Source of the DNA: Parapristionchus giblindavisi | Taxonomy: Eukaryota > Nematoda > Chromadorea > Rhabditida > Diplogasteridae | DNA length: 64,000 nucleotides | Assembly (NCBI GenBank): GCA_943737045.1 | Contig: CALSFV010000054.1 | Coordinates: forward strand, 186,001 to 250,000 | Direction: 5' to 3' | Shown here: one piece after another, positions 1-9,899 of the stretch | How the letters are laid out: each line of letters starts with the position of its first letter | Numbering within the stretch: position 1 is the stretch's first letter | Translations under genes and position numbers: made by a program | Notes under the pieces: generated by a model | What the model saw: only the letters and a program-made list of their open reading frames with translations | What the model was told of the DNA's origin: nothing | The model's database searches: none

Positions 1-301
1 TCTTTTGTTTTACTGCATTTTGAACTCCTTTCTTTTATAATAAACTTTTTATTAATAACTCAGCTCATTTTACTTGAGTAACTATACAACCTAGCTTATA
101 TCTCTATAATAAACTATTCATATACATAATATTTTATTGATAAGGACGGCAGTGACCACCCTACCACACCGACGAAAGGTCGGGCGGAGTGTGGGGGTGT
201 AAAGCGGTCCGGCTAGTAGAGGTTCCCTATTTAGGGAGTCGCACCTCGGTGGCAGCCCCACCAAATTGTCCGTTCGACCGGCCCACAAAGCCTCGGGATG
301 A
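1..301. other. Unassigned left flank with GC-rich block
   Basis: Positions 1-135 are AT-rich with no recognisable gene. Positions 140-335 change abruptly to GC-rich sequence with a short hairpin (tccctatttaggga, about 221-234) between gaggt and acctc. An open frame on the minus strand here (336-118) has no recognisable domain and looks incidental. The composition differs from the AT-rich retroelement frame that follows, so this may be target DNA or the end of another repeat into which the truncated element is joined. Confidence 0.4.
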
Positions 302-469
302 GCATCCCTTAACCAGCTCGCAAAACCTAGCGCCAAAACAGCCTCCTCTCCATTAACTCTCTATAATATACTGAGCCGGGAAGAAGGAAAAAGTATTATC
401 TCACTGGGAAATTATTCAGATCATACAGGATCTTCATGTAATAAAGCAAGATGTGTTATCTGTCCTAAA

Positions 470-3133
470 ATGAAATGGAAGACAGCAGCTCTTAGCAATA
501 TTACTAATGACGTTTTTCTCACAAATAAACCTGAGAATCTATCATGTAAAACAAAGAATGTAATATATATGATCACTTGTGAAATTTGTGGTATGCAATA
601 TGTTGGAGAAACTACTCAAACTGTCAAAGCAAGAATGAGTCAACATCGTTACTCCTTTTCAAACAACAAATTGAAAACCTTTCTAAGTAGACATTTCAAA
701 GAAGTAGGTCATGATAAAGAATCTTTCACAATCGATATATTAGACTACGGAAAGGGTAAGAGTGAACTCCGAGAAAAAGAATTACTATGGATTAAAGCTC
801 TAAACAGTGCATATCCACTTGGACTGAATGACTCAATTAAAAACTTTGGATACATTTCAGAAGGTATTAATCCTTTGGAGAAAAGATCTCATCCATATTA
901 CTCTCTACATATCGAAGGTAACATTAAAAACCGTGGTAATAGAGCTCGAAATAGAAAACGAAGAAAGCCAAAATACAAATGCACCAAATCTATTGAAGAA
1001 ATCGTTCGTGAAATAGAAATTATCGAAACAAGAGAACTTTTTATCTACAGTAGAAAACTGCCACATCATACTCTTTCCAGGATAGAAATATTCACAGCAA
1101 CTAACGAGTTTAGTCAGTTATCACATGAAATGAAATACAAAATATATAGCGTTGTATGTCCTCACTACTGGAGAAATTTCAAGGAGAGACAATATGATAA
1201 CAGTAACAAGGTCATTTTGAAACTACCATTTTTGGGAAAATTCATGGAGAAAATAGGCTTGAGCAAGATGATGAACTCAGCAACCATGAAAGATTCATTT
1301 AAAACTCTTACAGAAGAAGATAAAACAAGAATTCAACTTTCATATTCTTTAGATAATCCAGTATCTTCAATATTCTGCAATTACGGACAGTTTCTCAAAA
1401 CCCTAAGTAGACATGACATAGATAGGATATTGTCTTCTCCTTGTTCTTGTTTCAAATATCACAGATATGTTGATAAACATTATGGACATGTATGTACTGG
1501 TAACATTGATATCGTACAAAATAAAGAACTAGCTAATATATTCATGAAAGGCACTAAATATAGAATACAAAGACCTACTACTGTCAGCAAAGTAATCAAC
1601 GATATTACTGTTTCAATAGAGAACACTGTATCAATTGTCGGAAAGAAACACCGAAAATCGCCGACTTTGATCAATGCCACTGTCAATAAAGTCATTGAAC
1701 ATATTATTCCTAGGCTAAAGGAAAAGCTTAATAAATTGAATTTAAATATTGATGCAAAAGACGTAACACGATATACTGATCAGTTAAAACAACTAAAAAA
1801 TGACTTTATAATTACTATGGTAGACAAAGCCTCTGGAAATTATGCATTCACTTGTAAAAAGTTATATATCATGATGATGGAACAAGAGATGAATACATCC
1901 AATGGTAATGAAAGAACTTATGTACAAGTTAATGACCTCGATTACGAATCAAAGATCAAAGATCACTTACAGTTCACACTCAGTATGTCAATTCCCAGAA
2001 ATATGGAATGTGCTCTCCCTCGTATATACGGAATACCGAAAATGCACAAAACACCAATAAAATTCCGATTTATCACTGGTGCACATAATAGTAGTCTTAA
2101 ACCATTATCAATTCGACTTCAAAGAATCCTTAAGTTCTTACAAAACCACTTTAAATCATACTGTAACTTTACTTCTAGACATAATGGGATTAACGTTTAC
2201 TTCTCTGTTCAAAATACTTTTAAAGTGTTAAACGGTTTTAAAAACATTACAAACGGGAAAAATGAGATATTCTGTGCTGATTTTGCATCACTATTTACTA
2301 ACTTACCACATAAAGTTGTTAAAGAAAAATTATATTATCTCATTGATTTACTATTCAAAAATGCTAATTCAGAATTCATTAATGTTCAAGGAACCTATGT
2401 TCGTTATGATAAAACTAATAGTTTAGAAAAAGGCATCACTTATCACAAAAATGATATTAAACTTATGTTGGATTATATATTAAAGAACAGTTATGCTTTT
2501 TATGGTGGAACATATTACAAACAAGAGCGAGGAATACCACAAGGAAATAATGCATCGCCACAAATAGCAGATCTTACCCTTGCTGCAATGGAATTTCAAT
2601 ATCTATCTAAGAAAGTCAAAGCTGGTCATGCATTAGCATATTCACTAAATAGAACGTATAGATATATTGATGATTTATTCCATATATCCAGTAAATGCAA
2701 GGATTTCATAAAATTAACTAGTAAAATGTACCACAAATCTTTATCTTTAGAACGAACTAACAATCAGGATAATAACTGTGCTTTTCTTGATCTACAAATA
2801 GATATAATTAATAACGGTCAAGTTAAAACCTCACTTTATAATAAAACAGATGATTATCAATTCAACGTAATTCGATATCCCCATTATCAATCAAATTCTC
2901 CTGTTAATATTGGTCTAAATACACTTCATGGTGAAACTATTCGCATCTACAGGAATTGTTCTGAATATAAAGACTTCGTTAACAGAATGAAATCATTGAC
3001 AAAGTACTTTGTATCGATTGACTACCCTATATACTTAGTGCATAAAAGAATATTCAGAACATTGAATACTAATCCATCAATATCCATTAAATATGCAACT
3101 AGTAATAGCGATATTTGCATGCGTTGTCTATGA
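470..3133 (+). CDS. GIY-YIG endonuclease / reverse transcriptase of a Naiad-type element
   Basis: The protein is 887 aa from the first ATG. GIY-YIG endonuclease lies at about residues 30-125 (YMITC, then QYVGETT, with R55 and the downstream E-rich helix). The CxC linker is PCSCF at C325/C327, followed by H-rich residues. Reverse transcriptase follows: GIPKMHK and the FRFITG block, motif A ADFASLFTN at about 603, motif B GIPQGNNASPQ, motif C YIDD at about 733, and FLDLQI after it. The frame stays open upstream without a Met, and this part encodes a zinc-knuckle-like CNKARCVIC (about 437-463), the cysteine pattern known just before Penelope endonucleases. The ATG at 470 is therefore probably not the original start. 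The frame is intact, with no stops and no in-frame TGA that would suggest selenocysteine. It would act in the nucleus, in target-primed reverse transcription. Confidence 0.88.
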   Translation: MKWKTAALSNITNDVFLTNKPENLSCKTKNVIYMITCEICGMQYVGETTQTVKARMSQHRYSFSNNKLKTFLSRHFKEVGHDKESFTIDILDYGKGKSELREKELLWIKALNSAYPLGLNDSIKNFGYISEGINPLEKRSHPYYSLHIEGNIKNRGNRARNRKRRKPKYKCTKSIEEIVREIEIIETRELFIYSRKLPHHTLSRIEIFTATNEFSQLSHEMKYKIYSVVCPHYWRNFKERQYDNSNKVILKLPFLGKFMEKIGLSKMMNSATMKDSFKTLTEEDKTRIQLSYSLDNPVSSIFCNYGQFLKTLSRHDIDRILSSPCSCFKYHRYVDKHYGHVCTGNIDIVQNKELANIFMKGTKYRIQRPTTVSKVINDITVSIENTVSIVGKKHRKSPTLINATVNKVIEHIIPRLKEKLNKLNLNIDAKDVTRYTDQLKQLKNDFIITMVDKASGNYAFTCKKLYIMMMEQEMNTSNGNERTYVQVNDLDYESKIKDHLQFTLSMSIPRNMECALPRIYGIPKMHKTPIKFRFITGAHNSSLKPLSIRLQRILKFLQNHFKSYCNFTSRHNGINVYFSVQNTFKVLNGFKNITNGKNEIFCADFASLFTNLPHKVVKEKLYYLIDLLFKNANSEFINVQGTYVRYDKTNSLEKGITYHKNDIKLMLDYILKNSYAFYGGTYYKQERGIPQGNNASPQIADLTLAAMEFQYLSKKVKAGHALAYSLNRTYRYIDDLFHISSKCKDFIKLTSKMYHKSLSLERTNNQDNNCAFLDLQIDIINNGQVKTSLYNKTDDYQFNVIRYPHYQSNSPVNIGLNTLHGETIRIYRNCSEYKDFVNRMKSLTKYFVSIDYPIYLVHKRIFRTLNTNPSISIKYATSNSDICMRCL

Positions 3134-3591
3134 TAAACGTGCTTTGGTATAGTTAATGTTTCCAATAAGAGGTAGAAGTAGACAGACCACTTCCCAGACG
3201 ATCGATAAGGACAGCGCAACCTAGTGATCTACCTGAACAGAGACACACATGCGCCTCTCTCACTCTATCCATTCTTCTCTCATTCTACCCCAGTCGACTC
3301 ACATCAATCGATATGAGAGGGACAACTACCCAGGGAATAAGGATTCAATCGATTCGGCTCAAGGATACGTAAGTATGGATTACAATATACATATTAGTGT
3401 CACTTTCGCTAAAAGATATATGCATGAATTTTGGTAATATTAGACTAATATTTTTCATACAGTTTTTATTTGTATTGTTTTCATGTATACGTTCACGTTA
3501 TTGTATTATTACTAACATTAGAAATGAGATTTTGCATGATTTTGCTATAGAACTATCATAATAAAATTTTTATGTAAACTAACTCAATGGG

Positions 3592-3675
3592 GGTTCTACT
3601 GAAGATGGCCAACCCCATTGGGTAGAGGTTCACTGTCTAGAACCTAATGGCCGAAACAGTGAATCTCGCCTCTAC
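3592..3675 (+). ncRNA. Hammerhead-like RNA in permuted (A-C-B) strand order, copy 1
   Basis: The core boxes are CTGAAGA (3599-3605), GAA plus A15.1 (3653-3656) and cleavage triplet GTC (3635-3637). Helix I is GGTTCTA (3592-3598) with TAGAACC (3638-3644). Helix II is GGCCA (3607-3611) with TGGCC (3648-3652), with one extra U at 3606. Helix III is TTCACTGT (3629-3636) with ACAGTGAA (3656-3663), extended by GTAGAGG (3622-3628) with CCTCTAC (3669-3675). By hammerhead rules cleavage would fall after C3637. The order of strands in the RNA is helix I 3' / CUGANGA / helix II 5', then helix III 3' / GUC / helix I 5', then a 3-nt linker, helix II 3' / GAAA / helix III 5'. This is not a cyclic permutation of a normal hammerhead; it needs a pseudoknot. 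The pairings are read from sequence; catalysis is inference. Confidence 0.68.
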
Positions 3676-3755
3676 TAATAACTACTTTAGATTCATTAAT
3701 ATCTAATTGTATGAGTACATTTGCATGTTTAACTATTTCATATTTCGCTTATAAT

Positions 3756-4135
3756 AAGGATAATCAAGGAGATAGATCTCCACAGAGTTCATTCCAAGAT
3801 AGGAAGCGACTCTTTTCCAGTGTTAGATCAATGATAGAGCGGACAGACCATAAGAGAAGATCGATGGGCAGAGACGCAGAGAATCCTCGCGCGCGCACAA
3901 CCCTAACTGGAGACACTGTGAGACGGGTTTCGGGCGGGGATAACATCACGAAATGAGAAAAATTTAAAAAATTAAATTTTAATTAATTTCATAATTTAAT
4001 ATATTAAGTAATTCTTAACATTGCACAACATATTTATTTTTCGCACAGCAATACATTAAATATGTTAAATATATATGTTAATATATAATAAATATGTTTA
4101 GTAAGTTATTCTCAGTTTATCATGTATAGTTTTTG
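3756..4135 (+). repeat. Outer left arm of the giant inverted repeat
   Basis: The arm begins with ataaggataatcaagg and includes agataggaagcgactc and a block ending in atgtatagtttttgag. All of these reappear in reverse complement at 13499-13786. It stops at about 4135, where sequence unrelated to the right arm begins. A short diverged direct repeat of the end of this arm recurs at about 4437-4520 (ctctggatactgtaac in both). Confidence 0.7.
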
Positions 4136-4257
4136 AGCAAGCAATTTGATGATACTCTCTGGATACTGTAACATGAGAAGTAATGTAATTATTTATTGAA
4201 ATTTATGGAATTATCGATTAATACTTTGTTTCGCTTTAGCATAAAGTAATCTTCTTT

Positions 4258-4773
4258 TTGTATTATTATTATTACTGTATTGTACGTTTGAAAATTGATT
4301 CTGTCCTTTTGGAAAGGCACAATGAAGACGGGTGGAGAACGCTTATAAATTTTAAAAAATTGAAAATTAATTGCATTTATAATATGTTTTTGAACACTTA
4401 TTATTCGCAAAGCAATTTATTTTCTAATGTTTGTTTGCTGAGTTATTCTCATTTCGTTCATAATGGAGGATTTTTGAACAAGATGATTTCCTCTGGATAC
4501 TGTAACATAATAAGTAATTCAAAACTTAAACTAGAAACGCTAGAAAAACGTGGACTAAATGTAGACGTAAGAACTTCCCTCAAAATTCTCAGAGGCAAGT
4601 TCAAAATTTCAAACAAGAATTCCCATTATTTCAATACCTATATAACCAGAAATGGGATAAATTTCAATAATCCCGGGTCACGGTTCCAATATAGGCACAA
4701 CAGTTTCTTTGCTAGGGCGGCACGTTTACTATCACTACCCGAAAATAAGATCGACTGCTCGATCCCAGACTGA
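4258..4773 (+). pseudogene. Non-LTR retrotransposon C-terminal tail (fragment)
   Basis: An open frame of 171 codons has a C-terminal half (about 4560-4770) with the layout common at the very end of CR1/L2/jockey-type reverse transcriptases. It has a basic stretch, an 'YITRNGINF...PGSRFQYR' segment, then a short 'NSFFARAARLLSLPE' segment resembling the '...FF..R....WNSLP' ending. No catalytic YADD box or finger is present, so only the 3' tail of an element could be here. The N-terminal half is AT-rich and uninformative. It lies in the insertion that interrupts the left arm. The family call is by motif layout only. Confidence 0.4.
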
Positions 4774-4952
4774 TCTATCTTTCCCTTGTACCGATTTATT
4801 TAACTCTTGTATCATTATCATCTACTGTCGTCCCCACTTGAATCAATGTTTGATCTCACGTATCATTCCATAATATTGTTTTACTTTCCCTTTCACCTCT
4901 CTGTTTATCGTTAAAGATAAATAAATAATTATATAAGTACTATAATTTAAAA

Positions 4953-5220
4953 GAGGCGAAGTGGTGTAGTGGTCTATGGCGCGCCCCATCATTCCATCTG
5001 TCCTGGGTTCGATTCCCGGTCGTTTCACCGCCTCCGCCTCACCAAGGCGCCCGAAAGGGGAATTGGTAGTGACTAGATCATGCGGTAAAGTAGGTCCGAA
5101 GAAGAGATTAGGCCCTCCGGACTGAATTGGCCTTGAAATATCACTGGCCTAGCAGTGATAACCCGCAGGACTTTGTGTGCCTTGAATAACGGGTTGTACC
5201 TTTACCTTTTACCTTTTTAC
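4953..5220 (+). repeat. tRNA-derived SINE
   Basis: There is a pol III A-box-like gtggtgtagtggtc at about 4961-4974 and a perfect B-box-like gggttcgattccc at about 5005-5017, spaced as in a tRNA. They are followed by about 180 bases of unrelated body and a tail of repeated acctttt units ending near 5220. The tRNA part is not a convincing functional tRNA, because its arms do not pair well and it is fused to a body and tail. It sits inside the left arm insertion. Confidence 0.6.
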
Positions 5221-6390
5221 TATAATTGAAGCGATTTATTGATTTATAAGGACTTTTCGATTATTACTAAGTTTTGATTTGGCATACAATATTCAGCCTT
5301 GGTATTATTGCTATTATTATTTAACACGGGTCTCCTGTAAAAACGTAGGAAAATGAGATCTTTTCCCGACAGTTTTTAAACTTTTCTCACCGATTTGGAT
5401 GAGATTTATATGATTGACCACAGTGAAGTAAAGGAGAAGGCCTAGGCACTTGATTTCGCCAAATTTGCATTTTTATCGATTTTTTGATCTTCCATTTCTG
5501 GCAGCCATATCTCACTCAATTCTTGACCTACAACAAAAAATTGTTTTTCCAATCGATTCGAAATGAACTACTCTAGATGATACTCAAGAAAGGATACGTA
5601 CAAAAATGCGATCTTCTACCTGTTTTCTTCAAAAAACTGATTTTTTGAGTACAAAATGCTAATTTTCTCAAAACATTTCCACAAAGGATACGATTGTTAT
5701 TCGCGATTCTGATTCCCCATCCTCGAATTGAGGTAAGTACACATTTCTTCAGTCATAACTCACAACAAGCCATATCCTCAGGGAGAGCCGGACTTGGCGT
5801 TATTTTTATTCAAAAATACATTTCTTATCTCACCTCTCCCCATTTTCATGCAAATTCTCAAACATAGTATACCAATCGAAAGCTCTCGACGAGCTCAACA
5901 AAAATGACTTAGTAGTACAAGTCATGAAATTTTACCGTATTCAAGATATTCAAGAAAATCCGTTTTTTCACTGGCAATTGTTGTGCAATGTAATCGATTC
6001 ACAACGAAACATTGCTCTTTGCGTTCTCCAATCCTGCCCTGTCATGAGACTGACACCCTCTTCCCCTCTCTTCGCATGCAGTCGGTGCTCTTCCAGCTTT
6101 ATTCGACACTCGAATCTCCTCCAGCACATCGACAAGGGACAACACACTATCAGACAGGAGAAGATCTCAGTACGATTTCGCCCTCGGTCTCTACAAGCGA
6201 ATGCTCGACGAAGTGCAGCAAGGAGAGGGAATCGATCTTCTCGTTGAGTCTTTGAAGGAGTACCAGCAGGCTGCTGATCATCCCAAGCCGATTGGATGGA
6301 CACTAAGGACTACGAAGAAGGGAGGGAAGTACAACCAAAAGGCGAAGGATCTGGTCACGGCACTGTTTAACGAGTACTACAATGCACAAT

Positions 6391-6540
6391 GTTCTATAGA
6401 CTTTGAAAGCGAAAACGACCGCTCAACATAGAAACTCTCTCAAATGCAATCGTCTTTCGCTTGTCTGGCTATGGAAACAAAATGGCTTGAACCAGAACAC
6501 TGTGAATGATGCCAAGAAGCTGCGTGCGTTCCGCAATTTT
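6391..6540 (+). repeat. Dispersed repeat fragment shared with 31150-31275
   Basis: The segments gaacgaccgctcaacata, aactctct and aaaatggcttg(a/g)accagaa occur in the same order at about 31155-31265. In one frame both copies read as a similar peptide (K.TTAQH.NSL..N.LS....WK.NGL.QNTV), which suggests a shared, possibly once coding, element. No family is recognised. Confidence 0.5.
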
Positions 6541-6546
6541 AGGGAG

Positions 6547-6782
6547 GCCAATAATTTGGTCGAAGTGGGGTCAATAATTTGGTGGACCGTAAAAGTTGAC
6601 CCTAAAATTTGGCTACCAGACAAGCCCCACTTTTAAAGTTGAGTCAATAATTTGGTTCGATGTGGGGTTGTTATTTTAGTCCAAAATTTTAGCCAAAATT
6701 TTTAAAAGTGTGGCTTGTCTGGTAGCCAAATTTTAGGCACCCATAAATGTTCGACCAAATTATTGCCCCCCCCCCCCCCCCC
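6547..6782. mobile_element. Palindromic MITE
   Basis: The ends are ccaataatttggtcga and its complement. The inner arms (ggctaccagacaagcc, ccctaaaatttggc) are also complementary, so the whole element folds into a hairpin. It splits the zinc-finger fragment. Its right end abuts a run of about 16 C residues (6767-6783) that may be misassembled. Confidence 0.6.
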
Positions 6783-6927
6783 CTAAAATTGCAGAGCGGA
6801 GGAGGTCGAGAAAAGAATGAAAGAAAAAGTGGACATCCTTCCCGCTAAGAGAATGACCCACGAACAAATCAAGAACCTCATCAGAACTCTCGTCGCAGCG
6901 AAGAAGAAACAACTCTAGAGTGAGGGA

Positions 6928-7149
6928 GTGAGGAGCAGAAGAAAAAGAGCACTTCTGTATGATATGCTCATGGATTTGGAGGACGAAGAGATTCAGATCG
7001 TGGAGGAGCTCGATGTAGAAGAGGATGATAGAGAGATCACTGCTGAGGCTATCTATGATTTCGTTCACACCGATCTCAAGGAGTATTTCAATGATCCGGA
7101 TAGTTTTTTCGATCATTCCGATTCCGATATCGGAAATCTCGATGAATAG
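6928..7149 (+). CDS. Hypothetical acidic protein within the foldback element
   Basis: The 73-codon frame begins MRSRRKRALLYDML and continues as a strongly acidic sequence rich in D and E (IVEELDVEEDDRE, then DPDSFFDHSDSDIG). It starts just after the stop of the zinc-finger remnant, and the frame is open a little upstream. The composition is protein-like rather than AT noise, so it may be a second exon or a trailing part of the captured gene. No domain is recognised. Confidence 0.3.
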   Translation: MRSRRKRALLYDMLMDLEDEEIQIVEELDVEEDDREITAEAIYDFVHTDLKEYFNDPDSFFDHSDSDIGNLDE

Positions 7150-7960
7150 TTTCGTATTTCAGAAAGTTTATTTTTCAATGATGAGATAAACCTTTTTGCA
7201 ATTTTATTTATTGTTCCTTCCTTTAACATTATTAACAAATAATTTTTAAAAAAACACATTGAAAAACGCAAAGAGCAATGTTTCGTTGTGAATCGATTAC
7301 ATTGCTCAACAATTGCCAGTGAAAAAACGGATTTTCTTGAATATCTTGAATACGGTAAAATTTCATGACTTGTACTACTAAGTCATTTTTGTAGAGCTCG
7401 TCGAGAGCTTTCGATTGGTATACTATGTTTGAGAATTTGCATGAAAATGGGGAGATGTGAGATAAGAAATGTATTTTTGAATGAAAATATCGCCAAGTCC
7501 GGCTCTCCCTGAGGATCGATATGGCTTGTCGTGAGTTATGACTGATGAAATATGTACGTACCTCAATTCGAGGATGGGGAATCAGAATCACGAATAAAAA
7601 TCGTATCCTTTGTGGAAAAGTTTTGAGAAAATTAGCATTTTGTACTCAAAAAATCAGTTTTTTGAAGAAAACAGGTAGAAGATCGCGTTTTTACACGTAT
7701 CCTTTCTTGAGTATCATCTAGAGTAGTTCATTTCGAATCGATTGGAAAAAAATTTTTGTTGTTGGTCAAAAATTGAGTGAGATATGGCTGCCGGAAGTGG
7801 AAGATAAAAAAATCGATAAAAATGCAAATTTGGCGAAATCAAGTGCCTAGGCCTTCTCCTTTACTTCACTGTGGTCAATCATATAAATCTCATCCAAATC
7901 GGTGAGAAAAGTTTAAAAACTGTCGGTTGGCTTCTTTCATTCTTACAGGAGATCCGTGTT

Positions 7961-9780
7961 ATTCTGTCACATTAGGAGCTAATCGTACTAGAATTTTAAA
8001 AAATCTTAACTAGACTCAAAACGAATTGCCTGACAAGAGTCATAGTAATTGTGTGATAGCATAACTCTCATATATATTCCTCAACCATTTTAAATCAAAG
8101 CGATATGTGAAAACATTACAAACTTTTTTATTCATATATAAAAATTATTATTACATTTATGTATAATTATATTTATTTATATTTACTTATCATATAAAAA
8201 ATATTTACAAAAATAATACTGCTCGAGGGATCGAACTTTCGTACCGACCAACGGTTCGGATCTCTAGTCCGATCTCTTATCCACTAGGCCATGGTACCCC
8301 AGTATCTTGAACTTGAACGAATCCACAAATACTCACTTGAGCCCCTACATATTTACCGATGTATGTCCCTTCTGGTAGACCCCGCAGATATACCGATTTT
8401 CATCCCGCCCTTTTAACTTCGCGGGCTTGGACACCACTGACAATGTGAACACACCCAAAACTCTTTATCAAATCTAAGAAGAACCAGAAGACGAATTTTC
8501 AACAGAACTCCGACGATCATCTCGCTTCTTCTGACGTTTGAGAAGAGCATCCACAAAGACGACGACCTTCTTCTGACCTGATGGCAACGACAGCATTCTG
8601 AAGACCTCATCAACGACGATGGTGAGAAGATGATTGGATCTGTTGAATGTGAAGTTACAATGGATTCAACGATTCGATCTTTCTACTAAGATCACAAAGG
8701 ACCATGACGTGCAACATCAGATCGGAGATGAGAAGAAGATAAGAAGACGTCGTCATTGACGGAACCTTGATGACACAGGGTAACTGGATCTGAAATGAGT
8801 TTGAAATGAAGTAAACGAATGCCAAAAAACCATATAACTCTCCTGATGAATCCGAGTTGTAATGGCATCTGAGTCATATCATCTTCTTCACAGTTCTTGT
8901 TCTTCAGAGTTCGATCATCGATGTCGGCGACGATCTTCTTAAGAGGACATTGGTTGACCACGACTTGTTGATCTATAAAATGAATAAGAGATTAGAATAG
9001 ATTCAATGATTTGACCTTTGTCAATGTTCTCAATAAGAAATCCCAAGTGGAAAACATTAAAAGACAAGGACAAAGAATTTCCACCTTAGATTTAAAACCC
9101 TATGAACTCTGACTTGTCACGTACGTATTGCAAAAGTTAGGTGGCGAGAAAGACAAATGTAATGATGTATAAACATGGTTAAAGATAAGCAGTACCAGTG
9201 AGAGAGAAGCGGATTCCTGATCCATCATAGTCCCAATCCACGAGTGTTGTCTAATCCGTGTCCTCCGACCTTGAGCGTTTGATCGAGTATCCGACGCTTA
9301 CATCATCTGACGTTTGTGACGTTTTATAGATGCATCCGTTCAGATAAGTGCTACTCTGTAAAGGATTCGAATGATTTCGAGAGGAGATAGGGGGAGGAGT
9401 AAAGATCAAAGATCAACTAAAAGAAAATAATCAATGCAGAATAAAACGTGAGATTTAACGATATACAGAAAGGGAGAGAGAGAGGGAAAAGGATAAAAGC
9501 AGAGATATAGATAGAGATGGAGAGGGAGGCAGTACGAGAGTCGGGAACGTTCGATCGAGAACACTGACGTTCGGGTACACAATGTTGAGAAAGTTGAAAA
9601 AGGCGGAGATTCTGGAGAATGGCAGGTACGTAGGTACGTGGGTTTCAGAATGATTTTTTTATAAAATATCGAAATTTAAATGGACTACTCTAGAAAAAGA
9701 GAGGTAGAGAAAGATTGATAGTGAAACGTAGAGGAATCAATCAATGAAGCAATAAACACTATTGAAAACGATCACTTAGT
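7961..9780 (+). repeat. Inner left arm of the giant inverted repeat
   Basis: The arm continues the large inverted repeat after the nested foldback element. It includes a tRNA-like sequence (8221-8300, minus strand), the block gcgggcttggacacc, a stretch rich in gacgatgaagaag-like words that reads open in short pieces on both strands, and the motif aaagatcaaagatcaac near 9404. Its complement occupies about 10690-12999. No gene is recognised. Confidence 0.65.
8221..8300 (-). repeat. tRNA-like sequence (SINE head), left-arm copy
   Basis: Read on the minus strand it has a D-arm/A-box-like cctagtggataagag, a possible anticodon arm around ctagaga, and a B-box-like agttcgatccctcg. The same sequence lies on the plus strand at 12655-12740 and, more diverged, on the minus strand near 14150-14220. 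It belongs to the repeat, and I do not call it a working tRNA gene. Confidence 0.5.
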
Positions 9781-9899
9781 GCTGCCCACGGTTGAAAAAA
9801 ATTGAATGATTTCACGAGAGAGATGGGAGTGAGACGAGGAACGCGAGAAAGTTCAAAGATCAAGATAGAAATTCTGACAATTTACACATGAGATGAACA

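Larger units (their letters stand above)
302..3754 (+). mobile_element. Naiad-type Penelope-like retroelement, 5' truncated
   Basis: This is a retroelement with permuted Penelope domain order: N-terminal GIY-YIG endonuclease, a short linker with a CxC motif, then a telomerase-related reverse transcriptase. The open frame runs from just after an in-frame TGA at 299-301 to the stop at 3131-3133. It is followed by about 450 bases of AT-rich 3' sequence and then the hammerhead-like RNA at 3592-3675. No long terminal repeat or second copy of the 3' block is seen upstream, so the 5' end is probably truncated. The right limit is set where the large foldback begins near 3756. No poly(A) tail or clear target duplication is visible. 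The order of domains is the basis for calling Naiad rather than canonical Penelope. Confidence 0.8.
6071..6918 (+). pseudogene. Captured C2H2 zinc-finger gene fragment, frameshifted and interrupted
   Basis: Three pieces in different frames look like one protein. A classical C2H2 finger is at 6071-6148 (FACSRC, L, H, then H after five residues). A segment GWTLRTTKKGGKYNQKA...LFNEYY is at about 6290-6378. A terminal segment VEKRMK...MTHEQIKNLI...AAKKKQL ends in TAG at 6916-6918. The last two resemble the GWAL...RF...K..L...F / LT..QI..fFSRL domain seen in many invertebrate C2H2 proteins and their mobile relatives. That domain is split by about 400 bases holding a repeat fragment (6391-6540) and a MITE (6547-6782). 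It is likely a captured host gene or a remnant of an element's own protein. Confidence 0.5.
5323..7960. mobile_element. Foldback element with long terminal inverted repeats, TIR aacacgggtctcctgtaa
   Basis: The left arm (5323-about 6010) and right arm (about 7250-7960) are reverse complements over some 650 bases, including the conceptual peptide MKFYRIQDIQENPF at the inner end of each. Termini are aacacgggtctcctg and its complement caggagatccgtgtt. It is inserted in the left arm of the giant inverted repeat; the right arm has no such insertion. The internal 1.2 kb carries a broken zinc-finger gene, a MITE and an acidic open frame, not a recognisable transposase. A related element with the same gggtctcctgtaaaa ends lies at 50964-51641. 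The element is probably non-autonomous. Confidence 0.72.

Noticed and set aside
118..336. 72-codon minus-strand open frame in the GC-rich block
   Set aside because: No domain, no splice context and no second copy; composition alone explains it.
470..3133. Selenocysteine-containing Naiad
   Set aside because: No in-frame TGA occurs within the open frame.
3592..3675. Canonical type I, II or III hammerhead
   Set aside because: The boxes are present, but the strand order cannot be obtained by cyclic permutation, so a standard type cannot be assigned.
4953..5030. Functional tRNA gene
   Set aside because: The A- and B-box match, but it is fused to a SINE body with an acctttt tail.
5323..7960. CRISPR-like array or regularly spaced repeats
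   Set aside because: There are only two long inverted arms and no spacer pattern; the window is eukaryotic.
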